Positions 42,799 to 52,284 of a stretch of DNA of 64,000 nucleotides are shown here, piece after piece (position 1 is the first letter of the stretch; the number at the start of each line of letters is the position of its first letter). The translations under genes were made by a program, and so were the position numbers. Below the pieces are notes generated by a model that saw only the letters and a list, made by a program, of their open reading frames with translations, did not search any database and was not told the DNA's origin. Source of the stretch: Chakrabartyella piscis (GTDB lineage: Bacteria; Bacillota; Clostridia; Lachnospirales; Anaerotignaceae); contig CP092441.1 in NCBI GenBank assembly GCA_030067835.1, positions 930,001 through 994,000 on the forward strand. Direction: 5' to 3'.

Positions 42799-44001
42799 AT
42801 GAGTTTACCAATTGCAACACTGAAAAAAGGAGAAGGTCGCTTATTGAAATCTGGCGGACTTTGGATTTTCGATAACGAAATTACATCTGTTACAGAAGAT
42901 GCAACCAATGGCGAATTGATTGCGGTACAAGATTTCGATGGTTACCCAATGGGTACTGGTTTCTACAACAACAATTCCAAAATCACCATTCGTATGATGA
43001 CAAGGGATAAAGACGCTGTTATTGATGAAGCATTCTTGGAAAATCGTGTGCAAATGGCTTGGGAATATCGTAAGAAAACAGTGGATACTTCTTCTTGTCG
43101 ATTGATTTTTGGAGAAGCGGATTTCTTGCCAGGCATTGTTGTGGATAAATTTTCAGATGTATTGGTGGTGCAATCTTTGGCATTTGGCATTGATCGTATG
43201 AAAGATACCATTTTGCGTTTATTGGTGGCAGCATTGGAAAAAGATGGCATTTCCATTCGTGGTATTTATGAACGTAGTGATGCAAAAGTGCGTTTGCAAG
43301 AAGGTATGGAACGTGTCAAAGGTTTCTTAAGTGAACCATTTGATACAAAAGTAGAAATCATTGAAAATGGTGTAAAATACACTGTAGATGTGGAAGATGG
43401 TCAGAAAACAGGCTTCTTCTTGGATCAAAAATACAATAGAGCAGCCATCCATAGCATTTGCAAAGATGCTGATGTTTTGGATTGCTTCACCCATACAGGT
43501 TCCTTTGCTTTGAATGCTGGTATTGCTGGTGCAAAAAGCGTTTTGGGTATCGATGCATCCCAATTGGCAGTGGATCAGGCTACAGAAAATGCAAGGCTCA
43601 ACAACTTGCAAGATGTGGTACATTTCCATTGTGAAGATGTATTTGAATTGTTGCCACGTTTGGAAGCAGAAGGTAGAAAGTTTGATGTGATCATATTGGA
43701 TCCGCCAGCTTTCACAAAATCCAGAAGCTCCATCAAAAATGCAGTCAAAGGATATAGAGAAATCAATTTGCGTGCCATGAAGCTCATCAAAGATGGTGGT
43801 TACTTGGCAACTTGTTCCTGTTCTCATTTTATGAACCAAGAGTTGTTCAGCCAAACAGTGGGACAAGCAGCAAAGAATGTACACAAACGCTTGCGTCAAG
43901 TGGAATGTAGAACACAATCCCCTGACCATCCAATTCTTTGGGCAGCAGATGAATCTTATTATTTGAAATTCTATATTTTCCAAGTATGTAAAAATTTGTA
44001 A
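42799..44001 (+). CDS. rlmI: Class I SAM-dependent rRNA methyltransferase, RlmI-like (PUA domain)
   Basis: 400 residues. N-terminal PUA-like domain (about 1-80; KKGEGRLLKSGGLWIFDNEI), EEHUD-like middle, and a Rossmann methyltransferase domain with DVLDCFTHTGSFALNAG (SAM motif I) and DVIILDPPAFTKSRSS (motif IV), ending with YLATCSCSHFM, where the cysteine is the m5C nucleophile. RlmI methylates 23S rRNA C1962. ATG at 42799 follows AAGGAGG; an upstream ATG at 42763 overlaps the CYTH gene without a site. Confidence 0.92.
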   Translation: MSLPIATLKKGEGRLLKSGGLWIFDNEITSVTEDATNGELIAVQDFDGYPMGTGFYNNNSKITIRMMTRDKDAVIDEAFLENRVQMAWEYRKKTVDTSSCRLIFGEADFLPGIVVDKFSDVLVVQSLAFGIDRMKDTILRLLVAALEKDGISIRGIYERSDAKVRLQEGMERVKGFLSEPFDTKVEIIENGVKYTVDVEDGQKTGFFLDQKYNRAAIHSICKDADVLDCFTHTGSFALNAGIAGAKSVLGIDASQLAVDQATENARLNNLQDVVHFHCEDVFELLPRLEAEGRKFDVIILDPPAFTKSRSSIKNAVKGYREINLRAMKLIKDGGYLATCSCSHFMNQELFSQTVGQAAKNVHKRLRQVECRTQSPDHPILWAADESYYLKFYIFQVCKNL

Positions 44002-44092
44002 TAAAATTTATATTTGACGTAGTCAAATATAAAGCTAAAAACTAATGGTGAAGGGTGAATAACTTTAGAATGTTGAAAACGAAATATACATT

Positions 44093-44292
44093 TGTAGGGT
44101 TGATTCACGAATCAACCGAAACTAAGATACTTCATTCAGGATGACAGATTACGTAAATGAATGCAATTGTAGGGTAGGATATCATCCTCCAGTTATGTGC
44201 TACAAAACAAACGGGTAGGCATGGAAACCCACCCTTACAAATTAGTTCAAATATATTATGATTGTAGGGGATGGCGTTCCAGGCAATCCCGC
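44093..44292. repeat. Cluster of four palindromic repeats plus a half-copy of the 80-base element
   Basis: 44093-44118 (plus, GATTCACGAATC class), 44168-44193 (plus, GGAT / ATCC class), 44211-44239 (minus, GGGTTTCCATGCC class) and 44263-44292 (plus, GGGATGGCGTTCC...ATCCC class). A segment at 44123-44147 (AGATACTTCATTCAGGATGACA) matches half of the 34443-34646 elements. No gene in 44002-44530. Confidence 0.8.
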
Positions 44293-44314
44293 TCATATTT
44301 TATATTGGTACACA

Positions 44315-44359
44315 ATCAAAAAACCACATTCCAATTGATTAGGAGTGTGGTTTTTTGAT
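44315..44359. terminator. Strong bidirectional terminator
   Basis: ATCAAAAAACCACA..CC / GG..TGTGGTTTTTTGAT, a nearly perfect 17-bp inverted repeat around AATTGATT, with long A and T runs. It separates the repeat cluster from the downstream end of the YgiQ gene. Confidence 0.88.
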
Positions 44360-44530
44360 GTAATCTTAGGCAATACCGCACAACTCTTTATCACAACCTT
44401 TGCGGTTTATTTTTCCGTCATAAGTGCCAAAAATACTCGACGATATTTCCGATATCGCCTCCGTTTTTTAACAATTCTGACGAAAAAATCTACTCGTAAA
44501 TTTTGCAATCAGAGCTATGCGGTATTGCCC

Positions 44531-46558
44531 TTATTTCTTCTTATGGACTTGACGCAATGTTTTCTTTTGTGTGGGTTTGGATTTGCTAGCTGTTGGTTTG
44601 TATCCATTACCACTTTGTGCAGGTTTGGATTTACCACTTTGACCACCAGATTTACCATTCTTTTGAGTTGTTCTGGATTTGTCACCTGTTTTGCCACCAC
44701 CAGACTTACCAGTGGATTTGCCATTGCTATTTTTATTGTTCCAACTGTTGTATTCGTTTTTACTTTGTCTTGGTCGAATCAAGCAATTTTGATCAAAACC
44801 AACCAAATCCATACGATGTGCCTTTTGGAGTGCTTCCATAACCAAACCATAATTCTTTGGATTGCGATATTGAATCAAAGCACGTTGCATTGCCTTTTCA
44901 TGTGGATTCACAGGTACATATACAGGTTTCATAGTTCTTGGATCTACACCTGTGTAGTACATACAAGTGGAGATGGTAGAAGGAGTTGGATAGAAATCTT
45001 GTACCTGTTCTGGCATATAACCAATGTTACGCAAGTATTCTGCCAATTCCACTGCTTCTTTCAAAGTAGAACCAGGATGTGATGACATCAAATAGGGTAC
45101 CACAAATTGTTTTTTACCCAAACGTTCATTGATTCTCTTAAACTTGGTTAGGAATTTTTCATAAACACTGTTTTCTGGTTTCCCCATCATGCTGAGAACT
45201 GCATCAGAAATGTGTTCTGGTGCAACCTTCAATTGACCGCTAACATGATGCTCACAAAGCTCATTGAAGAAGGTATCATCCTTATCTGCAAGCAAATAAT
45301 CGAAACGAATCCCAGAACGTATGAATACTTTCTTTACATTGGGAAGTTCACGCAGTTTGTGCAACAACTTGATGTAATCTTTGTGGTCTGCTTCCAAATT
45401 TTTACATGGTTCAGGGAATAGACATTGCTTATCTTTACATGCACCATGTGTCAATTGTTTCTTGCAAGCAGGTTTTCTAAAGTTGGCAGTAGGACCACCA
45501 ACATCATGAATATATCCTTTGAATCTAGGGTCATCAATGAATTTTCTGGCTTCATTTACAAGGGATTCGTGGCTTCTGGCTTGGATGATTCTACCTTGAT
45601 GGAAGGTCAAAGCACAGAAACTACAAGCACCAAAACAACCTCTATTGCTGATGAGGCTATATTTCACTTCTTCAATGGCAGGAATGCCGCCAGCTGCTTC
45701 ATAAGAAGGGTGATAGGTTCTCATATAAGGATAGCTGTATGTGCGATCCATTTCCGATTGTGTCAAAGGTTTGGAAGGTGGATTTTGCACCACATGAACA
45801 CTACCGTAACTTTCCACCAAACGTTTGCCAGTGAATGGATCAGTATTGTTGTTTTGGATGTTGAAACTTTTTGCATATTCCAATTTATCAGCTTTCATTT
45901 GTGTGAAGGATTGGAGCATGGTGTAGTCATATACAGAATCCAAATCTTTGGTTTTGTAAGCAGTGCCATCTACAAAAGTAATGTCTTTGACTGCAATGCC
46001 TGATTTCAAAGCGTCTGCAAGCTCAATGATGGAATGTTCCCCCATACCAAAGGAAACAATATCCGCACCAGAATCCATCAAAATAGAGCGTTTCAAACGA
46101 TTTGACCAATAGTCATAATGTGCCAAACGTCTAAGACTTGCTTCGATACCACCCAAAATAATGGGGCTATCTTTGTAAACTTGACGAATCAAATTGCTGT
46201 ATACAATGGTTGCGTAGTCAGGTCGTTTGCCGATTTCGCCACCAGGGGTATAGGCATCTGTTTGACGACGTTTTTTGGAAACAGAGTAGTGGTTTACCAT
46301 AGAATCCATATTGCCACTGGAAACCAAGAACCCAAGTTTTGGTTTGCCTAAGATGGTGATGCTGTTGCTGTCTGTCCAGTCAGGTTGACAAATGAGCCCT
46401 ACAGTGTATCCAGCTGCTTCCAAAGCACGTGTAATGATGGCATGTCCAAAGGATGGATGGTCTACATAGGCATCGCCTGATACATAGACAAAATCCACTT
46501 CATCCCAGCCTCTTTTTTTCATATCTTCTTTGTTGATTGGTAAAAAATCTTTGATCAT
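44531..46558 (-). CDS. ygiQ: YgiQ family radical SAM protein
   Basis: 675 residues. The N-terminal DUF3362-type start ([30 protein letters not shown]) is followed by the radical SAM domain with [18 protein letters not shown] (CxxxCxxC) and the large C-terminal domain ([24 protein letters not shown]). A Lys/Gly/Ser-rich tail of about 70 residues follows (repeated [11 protein letters not shown] patterns), likely an RNA- or nucleic-acid-binding extension. The catalytic reaction is not established for this family. ATG at 46558; upstream are 87 bases and then an insertion sequence. Confidence 0.95.
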   Translation of the reverse strand: MIKDFLPINKEDMKKRGWDEVDFVYVSGDAYVDHPSFGHAIITRALEAAGYTVGLICQPDWTDSNSITILGKPKLGFLVSSGNMDSMVNHYSVSKKRRQTDAYTPGGEIGKRPDYATIVYSNLIRQVYKDSPIILGGIEASLRRLAHYDYWSNRLKRSILMDSGADIVSFGMGEHSIIELADALKSGIAVKDITFVDGTAYKTKDLDSVYDYTMLQSFTQMKADKLEYAKSFNIQNNNTDPFTGKRLVESYGSVHVVQNPPSKPLTQSEMDRTYSYPYMRTYHPSYEAAGGIPAIEEVKYSLISNRGCFGACSFCALTFHQGRIIQARSHESLVNEARKFIDDPRFKGYIHDVGGPTANFRKPACKKQLTHGACKDKQCLFPEPCKNLEADHKDYIKLLHKLRELPNVKKVFIRSGIRFDYLLADKDDTFFNELCEHHVSGQLKVAPEHISDAVLSMMGKPENSVYEKFLTKFKRINERLGKKQFVVPYLMSSHPGSTLKEAVELAEYLRNIGYMPEQVQDFYPTPSTISTCMYYTGVDPRTMKPVYVPVNPHEKAMQRALIQYRNPKNYGLVMEALQKAHRMDLVGFDQNCLIRPRQSKNEYNSWNNKNSNGKSTGKSGGGKTGDKSRTTQKNGKSGGQSGKSKPAQSGNGYKPTASKSKPTQKKTLRQVHKKK

Positions 46559-46727
46559 ATTGATTCCTCATTTGGATTTCTAATTAATTGTAATAGCTTA
46601 TTTTATCACAAAAACCACAGTATCGTCTATGTAAATTAGGATATTTATAATGGCTCAGTTGTCAAGACAAAAAAACAATTCTTTTTTAATGAACTCAATT
46701 TAATAAAGGAAAGAGTAACCCCTCCTC

Positions 46728-47732
46728 TTATGCTGCCATTGGTAACAGTTGCATGGGATAATACATGGATGCTGGTGTCTGGTAGTCCAGCGCCGAATGA
46801 AGACGTTCAAAGTTATATGTGTGAATATACTTTGCTATCTCTATTCGAGCCTGCTTAATGGATGTATATTCTGTCAAATATGCTTCTTCGTATTTGAAGC
46901 TGCGAAACCATCGTTCAATCATGATGTTATCAGCCCATCGCCCTTTGCCATCCATGCTTTGTTTGATTTTTTGTTCCTTCAAAAAGGCTCTGTATTCATT
47001 GCTTGTAAATTGAGAGCCCTGGTCTGAATTCAATATGATAGGTGTTGCTACTTTCAATGCCTTTTTGACCGCATTCATAACCATATGAGTGCTTAATGTA
47101 TCATCCACTTCCCAACCAACAATGCAACGACTATACCAGTCGATGATGGCTGTTAGATACAGAAATCCGTGTTTTGTTCCAATATAGGTGATGTCGATTG
47201 ACCACGCCTGATTGGGACGTTCGATAACCGCATTACGCAATAGATAGGGGCATATCTTTGCCTCCTGCATGCGTTTGGAAAGGTTCATCTTTGGATAAAT
47301 CGGATCAATGGCCATTTCATTCATGTAACGTCTAGCACGCTTGCGACCTACGTTATGGTTGCGTTGTTTCAGTTGTGCTGACATCTGCCTTGCACCCCAA
47401 GTGGGATGTTCTGTGTGTAGCTGATCAATGATTCGTTTGCATTCCAATTCCTCAGCGGATATCGCTGGCTTTTCATAGTAGATGCTGGTACGATTCACCG
47501 ATAACAGCTTTGCACCTGTAGATACAGGTATATCCTTAGTCTTCGAAAGGTTTTGGAGAATACTTCGTTTCGTAGTCTGGTCCAAGAACTTCTTCAGATT
47601 TTTTTTTGAGCCAGTCCACTTGCATTGTAAGTTGACCGACTTTTTTGGCATATGCTTCTTTTTCCTTACGCTCTTGTTGTAATTTTTCGTTCGTTTTTTC
47701 CATACGAGTATCATCAAATGCAGCAGATGCAT
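46728..47732 (-). CDS. IS3-family transposase OrfB (DDE integrase core)
   Basis: Open frame of 334 residues; the meaningful part begins around SKKNLKKFLDQTT at the A-tract (about 47606). HTH_21 segment (PTWGARQMSAQLKQRNHNVGRKRARRYMNEM) then the rve integrase domain with catalytic Asp in WSIDITYIG, Asp in LNSDQGSQF and Glu in IMIERWFRSFKYEE. All three acidic residues are intact. Normally made as an OrfAB fusion by frameshifting. The register here is +1 (equivalently -2) relative to OrfA, not the usual -1. Confidence 0.92.
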   Translation of the reverse strand: MHLLHLMILVWKKRTKNYNKSVRKKKHMPKKSVNLQCKWTGSKKNLKKFLDQTTKRSILQNLSKTKDIPVSTGAKLLSVNRTSIYYEKPAISAEELECKRIIDQLHTEHPTWGARQMSAQLKQRNHNVGRKRARRYMNEMAIDPIYPKMNLSKRMQEAKICPYLLRNAVIERPNQAWSIDITYIGTKHGFLYLTAIIDWYSRCIVGWEVDDTLSTHMVMNAVKKALKVATPIILNSDQGSQFTSNEYRAFLKEQKIKQSMDGKGRWADNIMIERWFRSFKYEEAYLTEYTSIKQARIEIAKYIHTYNFERLHSALDYQTPASMYYPMQLLPMAA

Positions 47733-47883
47733 TGGATAAAAATTCTTTTTTCCAATTTCTTAACAGGTTAGGCTGGATGCAATTTTCGGTAGCCAATGTG
47801 TTTAAATCTTTTTCGCCTTTCAGCAACTCAATCACCAAATCGGCTTTGAATTGAGCGGTGAAACTTCTTCTTGTTCGAGACAT
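47536..47883 (-). CDS. IS3-family transposase OrfA (HTH and leucine zipper)
   Basis: 115 residues. N-terminal HTH_Tnp_1 domain (RRSFTAQFKADLVIELLKGEKDLNTLATENCIQ split by the turn before PNLLRNWKKEF), then a coiled coil (about 60-95) used for multimerisation. Near its end, nine A residues (47599-47607 as T on the plus strand) encode LKKKSEE. Reading CTC-AAA-AAA-AAA, dropping one A would place the ribosome in OrfB (LKKNLKKF), while a -1 shift meets TGA at once. ATG at 47883 follows AGAAAGAAGGTG. Confidence 0.9.
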   Translation of the reverse strand: MSRTRRSFTAQFKADLVIELLKGEKDLNTLATENCIQPNLLRNWKKEFLSNASAAFDDTRMEKTNEKLQQERKEKEAYAKKVGQLTMQVDWLKKKSEEVLGPDYETKYSPKPFED

Positions 47884-48085
47884 GTGTGAGCACCTTCTTT
47901 CTGATGTTGTTAGTATAACAAATTCATTAAGAATTGTCTCGAAAATTGTCTTAAATCACGGTACCATTATAATTCTTTTGGGTTTGGGTGCAATATATAC
48001 CTAAAAATAGCATTCTTTGGAAATCTGTAAGAATTGAAACAAAAAAAGAGAGCAACATCAGTCACCCTCTTAGAAATAGTACAAT

Positions 48086-48772
48086 TTATTTTTTTGCTTC
48101 AAATGGCATATATGGAATCAAAGAAGCAGCCAAACCAGAAACTGGCAATGTTTGCAAAATGATTTTACCAGGACCAGTTACAACAGTGTTGAACACACCT
48201 TCTCCACCAAGGAACATATTTTTCATACCGGGAACTGTTTGGATATCCATGGAACAAGTTTCTTCCATGCAAGCCAAATATCCTGTATCCACAATCATAG
48301 ATTCACCAGCTGCCAATGTATATTCTGCTGCATAGCCATCAATTTCAATGAAAGCAATACCAGAACCACTGATTTTTTGCATAATGAAACCTTCGCCACC
48401 AAAGATACCAGTGCCAAGGGCTTTTTTGAAATGAACAGACAATTGCACACCTTCTGTACCTGCAAGAAAAGCGGATTTTTGTGCAATGATTGCATTACCT
48501 GGTGTGATTTCAAAAGCACGAATGGAGCCTGGGAAGCTGGAACCAAATGTAATTTCACCAATACCACTTTGTGCAGAGTAGCGGTTTTGGAATATTTTTT
48601 CTCCAGAAAGCAATTTACCAAACATTTTTCCAACGCCACCACCAGATGTGGTTTCCATTTTCATATTGGGTGTCATCCAAATCATAGAACCACTTTCTGT
48701 GATCATAGTTTCACCTGGTTGCAATCTACAAGTTACCGCTGATAATGGTTCGCCAAAAATTTTATATTCCAT
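48086..48772 (-). CDS. AIM24/TIGR00266 family protein
   Basis: 228 residues, a single beta-rich AIM24 domain. Characteristic glycine pattern GETMITESGSMIWMTPNM, GEITFGSSFPGSIRAFEI, QKSAFLAGTEGVQLSV, FGGEGFIMQKISGSG and LGGEGVFNTVVTGPGKI. It occurs widely in bacteria and as a mitochondrial protein; the biochemical role is unknown. ATG at 48772 follows AAGGAGG. Transcribed alone; the insertion sequence lies just downstream. Confidence 0.92.
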   Translation of the reverse strand: MEYKIFGEPLSAVTCRLQPGETMITESGSMIWMTPNMKMETTSGGGVGKMFGKLLSGEKIFQNRYSAQSGIGEITFGSSFPGSIRAFEITPGNAIIAQKSAFLAGTEGVQLSVHFKKALGTGIFGGEGFIMQKISGSGIAFIEIDGYAAEYTLAAGESMIVDTGYLACMEETCSMDIQTVPGMKNMFLGGEGVFNTVVTGPGKIILQTLPVSGLAASLIPYMPFEAKK

Positions 48773-48914
48773 AATGTACCTCCTTCAACTAGACTATCCA
48801 GTATATGATGATGACTACAACTATAGAATAGTGATTTTTGTGAATAATGTCAATGTTTATCTTGTGATTCCGTGTATTTTTATGCAAACATACTGTGTCG
48901 ATGGGGATTGTTCA

Positions 48915-49973
48915 TTATTTGGGCTTATTGCTTTTTAATGTATGATATACAATTACAATGGATGAATCGGGTCTGAATTTATCGGAAGAATCAAATGCTT
49001 CATTTCCATCAATCGCAACAGATTTAACTTCTCCATCATCTGTAAGCCATCCGGTTATAATATCATATTCGATATCTACTGTTATATTGGTATAACCTAT
49101 ATTTTCGAATTTTTCAATTACTTCGAGATAATTCATCCCTTTTGCTTCTTTAGAAGTTAATGGTGGTGTGTAAAGTTCAAGGGTGTGATATATAACGTCT
49201 ATCCACATATTTGATGGGTATTGTGTATCTGCGTCGAAAGAATTTAGAAGCATAAGATTAATTTCTGTTACAAGATTTTCTTGGTTTTCTTCCGTGATAG
49301 GCAAATCTGCAATTTCTTGCGTATGGACACTGGAAAATCCTGATGCTTCTAATTTCTGAACTACTTCTGTATACACTAATCCTTCTAATGCTTTTTGGGA
49401 ATATCCAATGGGTATTAGTTGTTTAAATTGATAATACCCAATAATTACCACTATAGTGATTATAAAAAATAAAGTTGTAAGTAATTTTGTTTTTAAAGAA
49501 CTAGAGGAGGAAGATTGTCGTTGCTCAGTAGGTACATATACATATTTGTATTCATTGTATTTAGACGAAGAAATGCTTGAATTATCTTTATCGTTTTCAT
49601 ATTCTCTAATTGATTTTGCAATTTTATCGGCAATATATTTGGGAATAGAGGAGTCTTTATTTTCTGATTGTATCCAGTAAGAACCATCTAAAGTCCCGTA
49701 ATTGTTGAAATCTATAGAAAAGTCCCAAACTGAAAGACCGCTTTGAGAACGAACTGTTCCGTATACAATGGGTCCATTTGCGTATAAATTTTTTAATCTG
49801 GGAGAGCCTTTACCTGCAGATTGAACCATTGTGTAGAACTCGTCTTTAGTGAATCCATCTTTAAAATTACAAGGTGTTTCTTTCCTTCTCTTTTCTTCAG
49901 CAGCATTTTTTCGTAGACGATTGATTCCGAAGGTAATCACTCCACCAACTAGAATATTATATAATATGCTCAT
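48915..49973 (-). CDS. Membrane protein with PASTA-like C-terminal repeats
   Basis: 352 residues. An N-terminal hydrophobic segment (about 3-19), an alpha/beta region of about 130 residues including GPIVYGTVRSQSGLSVWDFSIDF, a Ser-rich linker, a membrane helix at about 185-205, then an extracellular part with two roughly 75-residue repeats. Each repeat begins with a LEGLVYTEVVQKLEASGFSS or AKGMNYLEVIEKFENIGYTN pattern typical of PASTA-type modules. No kinase domain. Codon choice is less TTG-biased than its neighbours, hinting at acquisition. The function is not known. Confidence 0.75.
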   Translation of the reverse strand: MSILYNILVGGVITFGINRLRKNAAEEKRRKETPCNFKDGFTKDEFYTMVQSAGKGSPRLKNLYANGPIVYGTVRSQSGLSVWDFSIDFNNYGTLDGSYWIQSENKDSSIPKYIADKIAKSIREYENDKDNSSISSSKYNEYKYVYVPTEQRQSSSSSSLKTKLLTTLFFIITIVVIIGYYQFKQLIPIGYSQKALEGLVYTEVVQKLEASGFSSVHTQEIADLPITEENQENLVTEINLMLLNSFDADTQYPSNMWIDVIYHTLELYTPPLTSKEAKGMNYLEVIEKFENIGYTNITVDIEYDIITGWLTDDGEVKSVAIDGNEAFDSSDKFRPDSSIVIVYHTLKSNKPK

Positions 49974-49995
49974 ACATTGCTACTCCCCAATACTA

Positions 49996-51357
49996 TTATT
50001 TTAATGACAACAAACATACCGTTTCCACATGTACAGTTCTTGGGAACATATCCATCAATTTCACACGTTTGACTGCATATCCAGCTTCTTGGAACACCAC
50101 CAAATCCCTAGCCAAGGAAGTTGGTTTGCAAGAAACATATACAATTTCTGGTGCACCAAAGTCAATGATTTTACCAATTGCTTTTGGATGAATGCCATCA
50201 CGTGGCGGATCTACAATGATCACATCTGGTGTCTGTGTCAATTCATCTACCATTTTCAAAACATCACCTGCGATAAAGGTGCAATTGTTCAAACCATTGC
50301 GTTTTGCATTTTCGTTTGCAGCCACAACAGCTTCTTCAATGAGTTCGATACCCACAACTTCTTTGGAGCCAGCTTCTGCCATAATTTGACCAATGGTGCC
50401 AGTGCCACAATACAAGTCAAATACCATTTTGTTTTGCACATCACCAGCAAAGTCTTTGACCATAGAATAAAGCTTTTCAGCACCTTCTGTATTGGTTTGG
50501 AAGAAGGAGTAGGTGGATACCTTAAATTCCAAATCAAATAATTTTTCATAGAAGAAATCTCTACCATACAACACATGAAGTTGGTCGCTTTGCACCACAT
50601 CTGCAAGGGAATCGTTGACAGAATGCAAAATACCGCAAATGCTACCAGAAAGTTGCAAACCAAGGAGCATCTCTTTGTATTCTTCAGGAGAAAAAGGAAC
50701 TTCACTGCTGGTTACAAGATTCACCAAAATCTCACCGGTTGCTTTGCCTTTTCTCACAACCAAATGACGCAAAGAACCAACGTGTCGCATTTTATGGTAG
50801 AAAGAGACATTGCGTTCTTGGAAAAATGCAAGGGATGTTTTGATGATTTGCAAGAAATCCCCATCAATGATATTGCAATCTTTGAGGGTGACCACTTCAT
50901 ACATGCTCATACGTTTACGCATACCCAAAGCCAAATCCCCATCTTTTTCTTCATCACCAAAAGAAAATTCGCATTTGTTGCGATATTCTGTTGCAAATGG
51001 AGCAGCTTCAATACCTTCCCAAGATTCGATTTGGATGTTTTCTACTTCCAAAAGACGTTTCACTTGACGTTCTTTCATGGCAAGTTCTGCTTCGTGTTCC
51101 AATTTTTGATAGGTACATCCGCCACAAAGGTGATGGTGTGAACAGGCACCAGTTTCTCTTTCCAAAGGTGATGGTTCCAACACTGCTTCCAAGCGTGCTT
51201 CAATACCGCTACTTTTCTTTTTGAAAATTTGTGCTTGTACCTTTTGACCAGGCAAAGCATTTTTGACAATGACCTTATGATCTTCCACAAAACCAAATGG
51301 TTTGTTTGGGAAGCGTACATCTTCAATGATCACTTCGATGATATCTTTTTTCTTCAT
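49996..51357 (-). CDS. rlmD: 23S rRNA (uracil-C5)-methyltransferase, RlmD/RlmCD type
   Basis: 453 residues. N-terminal TRAM-like domain (about 1-60), iron-sulfur cysteines in CSHHHLCGGCTYQKL plus a later Cys (LKDCNIID), and a methyltransferase domain with DLYCGTGTIGQIMAE, DPPRDGIHPKA and the catalytic YVSCKPTSLARDL cysteine. It converts a specific uridine of 23S rRNA to 5-methyluridine. In Firmicutes the single RlmCD often modifies two sites; which sites apply here is not readable. ATG at 51357; its stop is 22 bases from the start of the PASTA-like gene. Confidence 0.93.
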   Translation of the reverse strand: MKKKDIIEVIIEDVRFPNKPFGFVEDHKVIVKNALPGQKVQAQIFKKKSSGIEARLEAVLEPSPLERETGACSHHHLCGGCTYQKLEHEAELAMKERQVKRLLEVENIQIESWEGIEAAPFATEYRNKCEFSFGDEEKDGDLALGMRKRMSMYEVVTLKDCNIIDGDFLQIIKTSLAFFQERNVSFYHKMRHVGSLRHLVVRKGKATGEILVNLVTSSEVPFSPEEYKEMLLGLQLSGSICGILHSVNDSLADVVQSDQLHVLYGRDFFYEKLFDLEFKVSTYSFFQTNTEGAEKLYSMVKDFAGDVQNKMVFDLYCGTGTIGQIMAEAGSKEVVGIELIEEAVVAANENAKRNGLNNCTFIAGDVLKMVDELTQTPDVIIVDPPRDGIHPKAIGKIIDFGAPEIVYVSCKPTSLARDLVVFQEAGYAVKRVKLMDMFPRTVHVETVCLLSLK

Positions 51358-51560
51358 GTAAATCCTCCAAATTTGATGTGTTTTGCTATCTATGATATTT
51401 TAGCAATGGTTGATTTTCTAAGAAAAACCACCAAATAGCCACAATAATCGCATTTTAATACCTTATCATATCATGAAACCAGTGTGGTTGCAATCTTTTA
51501 CCCATAGGATTGTAGAAATATAAAAAAGGCTTGCCAATTGACAAACCTCAGGTATTTATA

Positions 51561-51644
51561 GCGGTACGATGAGGGCATCGAACCCTACAATTTGTGGAAT
51601 ATATGAATGTGGTGGAATTGTAGGGGATGGGTTTCCCATCTCGT
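51561..51644. repeat. Two palindromic repeats downstream of thiE
   Basis: 51561-51589 (minus, GGTACGATGAGGGCATCGAACC class, shared with 25547-25575) and 51619-51644 (plus, GGGATGGGTTTCCCATC). They lie between the RlmD gene's upstream region and thiE. Confidence 0.78.
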
Positions 51645-51660
51645 TGGGAATACGATTATA

Positions 51661-52284
51661 TTACAATGCATTCAATTTTTCTGTCAAATCAAGAGTTGCT
51701 GCATAGGGATTTTTTGCTTTCATAATGGCAGAAACAACAGCCATACCATGGATTGGAATTCCAGCCAATACATCCATATTACCAGCATTCAAACCACCAA
51801 TTGCATATACAGGGATTTGTACAGTATCACAAATATTTGCAAGGGTTTCTGTGGAAGTAAGAACTGTTACAACCTTTGTTGTGGTAGGATAAATTGCACC
51901 AACACCCAAATAATCAGCACCCATTTCTTGTGCAGCCAAAGCAGCTTCTACTGTTTTGGTGGTGGCACCAAGAATCTTATCTGGTCCAATCATTTGGCGT
52001 ACCAAATCCACAGGAAAATCAGTGGCACCGACATGCACACCATCTGCATCACAAGCAAGTGCAACATCTACACGATCGTTGATGATCAGTGGAACATCAT
52101 ATTGTTTGGTGATTTCTTTGACTTTCAATGCCAATTCCAAAAAATCACGACTGGAACGATCCTTTTCACGAACTTGCAATAAAGACAAACCTGCTTTACA
52201 TGCATTTTCTACTACAGACAAAAACTGTGTTTCTTCCATATTGGTGCTATCGGTTACAAAATAAATCCCTTTTTTCAATTTCAT
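51661..52284 (-). CDS. thiE: Thiamine-phosphate synthase
   Basis: 207 residues, a TIM barrel of the TMP-synthase family. It joins HMP-pyrophosphate and thiazole phosphate to thiamine monophosphate. Motifs: LLQVREKDRSSRDFLELA (HMP-PP site), PLIINDRVDVALACDADGVHVG (conserved Asp for magnesium), YLGVGAIYPTTTK and VYAIGGLNAGNM. The start overlaps the thiM stop by four bases (ATGA). Last gene of thiW-thiM-thiE, which together salvage the thiazole moiety. Confidence 0.96.
   Translation of the reverse strand: MKLKKGIYFVTDSTNMEETQFLSVVENACKAGLSLLQVREKDRSSRDFLELALKVKEITKQYDVPLIINDRVDVALACDADGVHVGATDFPVDLVRQMIGPDKILGATTKTVEAALAAQEMGADYLGVGAIYPTTTKVVTVLTSTETLANICDTVQIPVYAIGGLNAGNMDVLAGIPIHGMAVVSAIMKAKNPYAATLDLTEKLNAL

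Larger units (their letters stand above)
46646..47971 (-). mobile_element. Complete IS3-family insertion sequence with ATT target duplication
   Basis: Terminal inverted repeats start TATAATGG at both ends (46646-46653, and its complement 47964-47971) and continue with a shared AAGACAA and CAATTCTT. The three bases ATT directly flank each end (46643-46645 and 47972-47974), as expected for an IS3-type target duplication. Length 1326 bp. It contains overlapping orfA and orfB on the minus strand and sits between the YgiQ and AIM24 genes. Confidence 0.9.

Noticed and set aside
46728-47971. Programmed -1 frameshift in the IS3 element
   Set aside because: The frames are in +1 register and the -1 frame meets TGA just after the A-tract.
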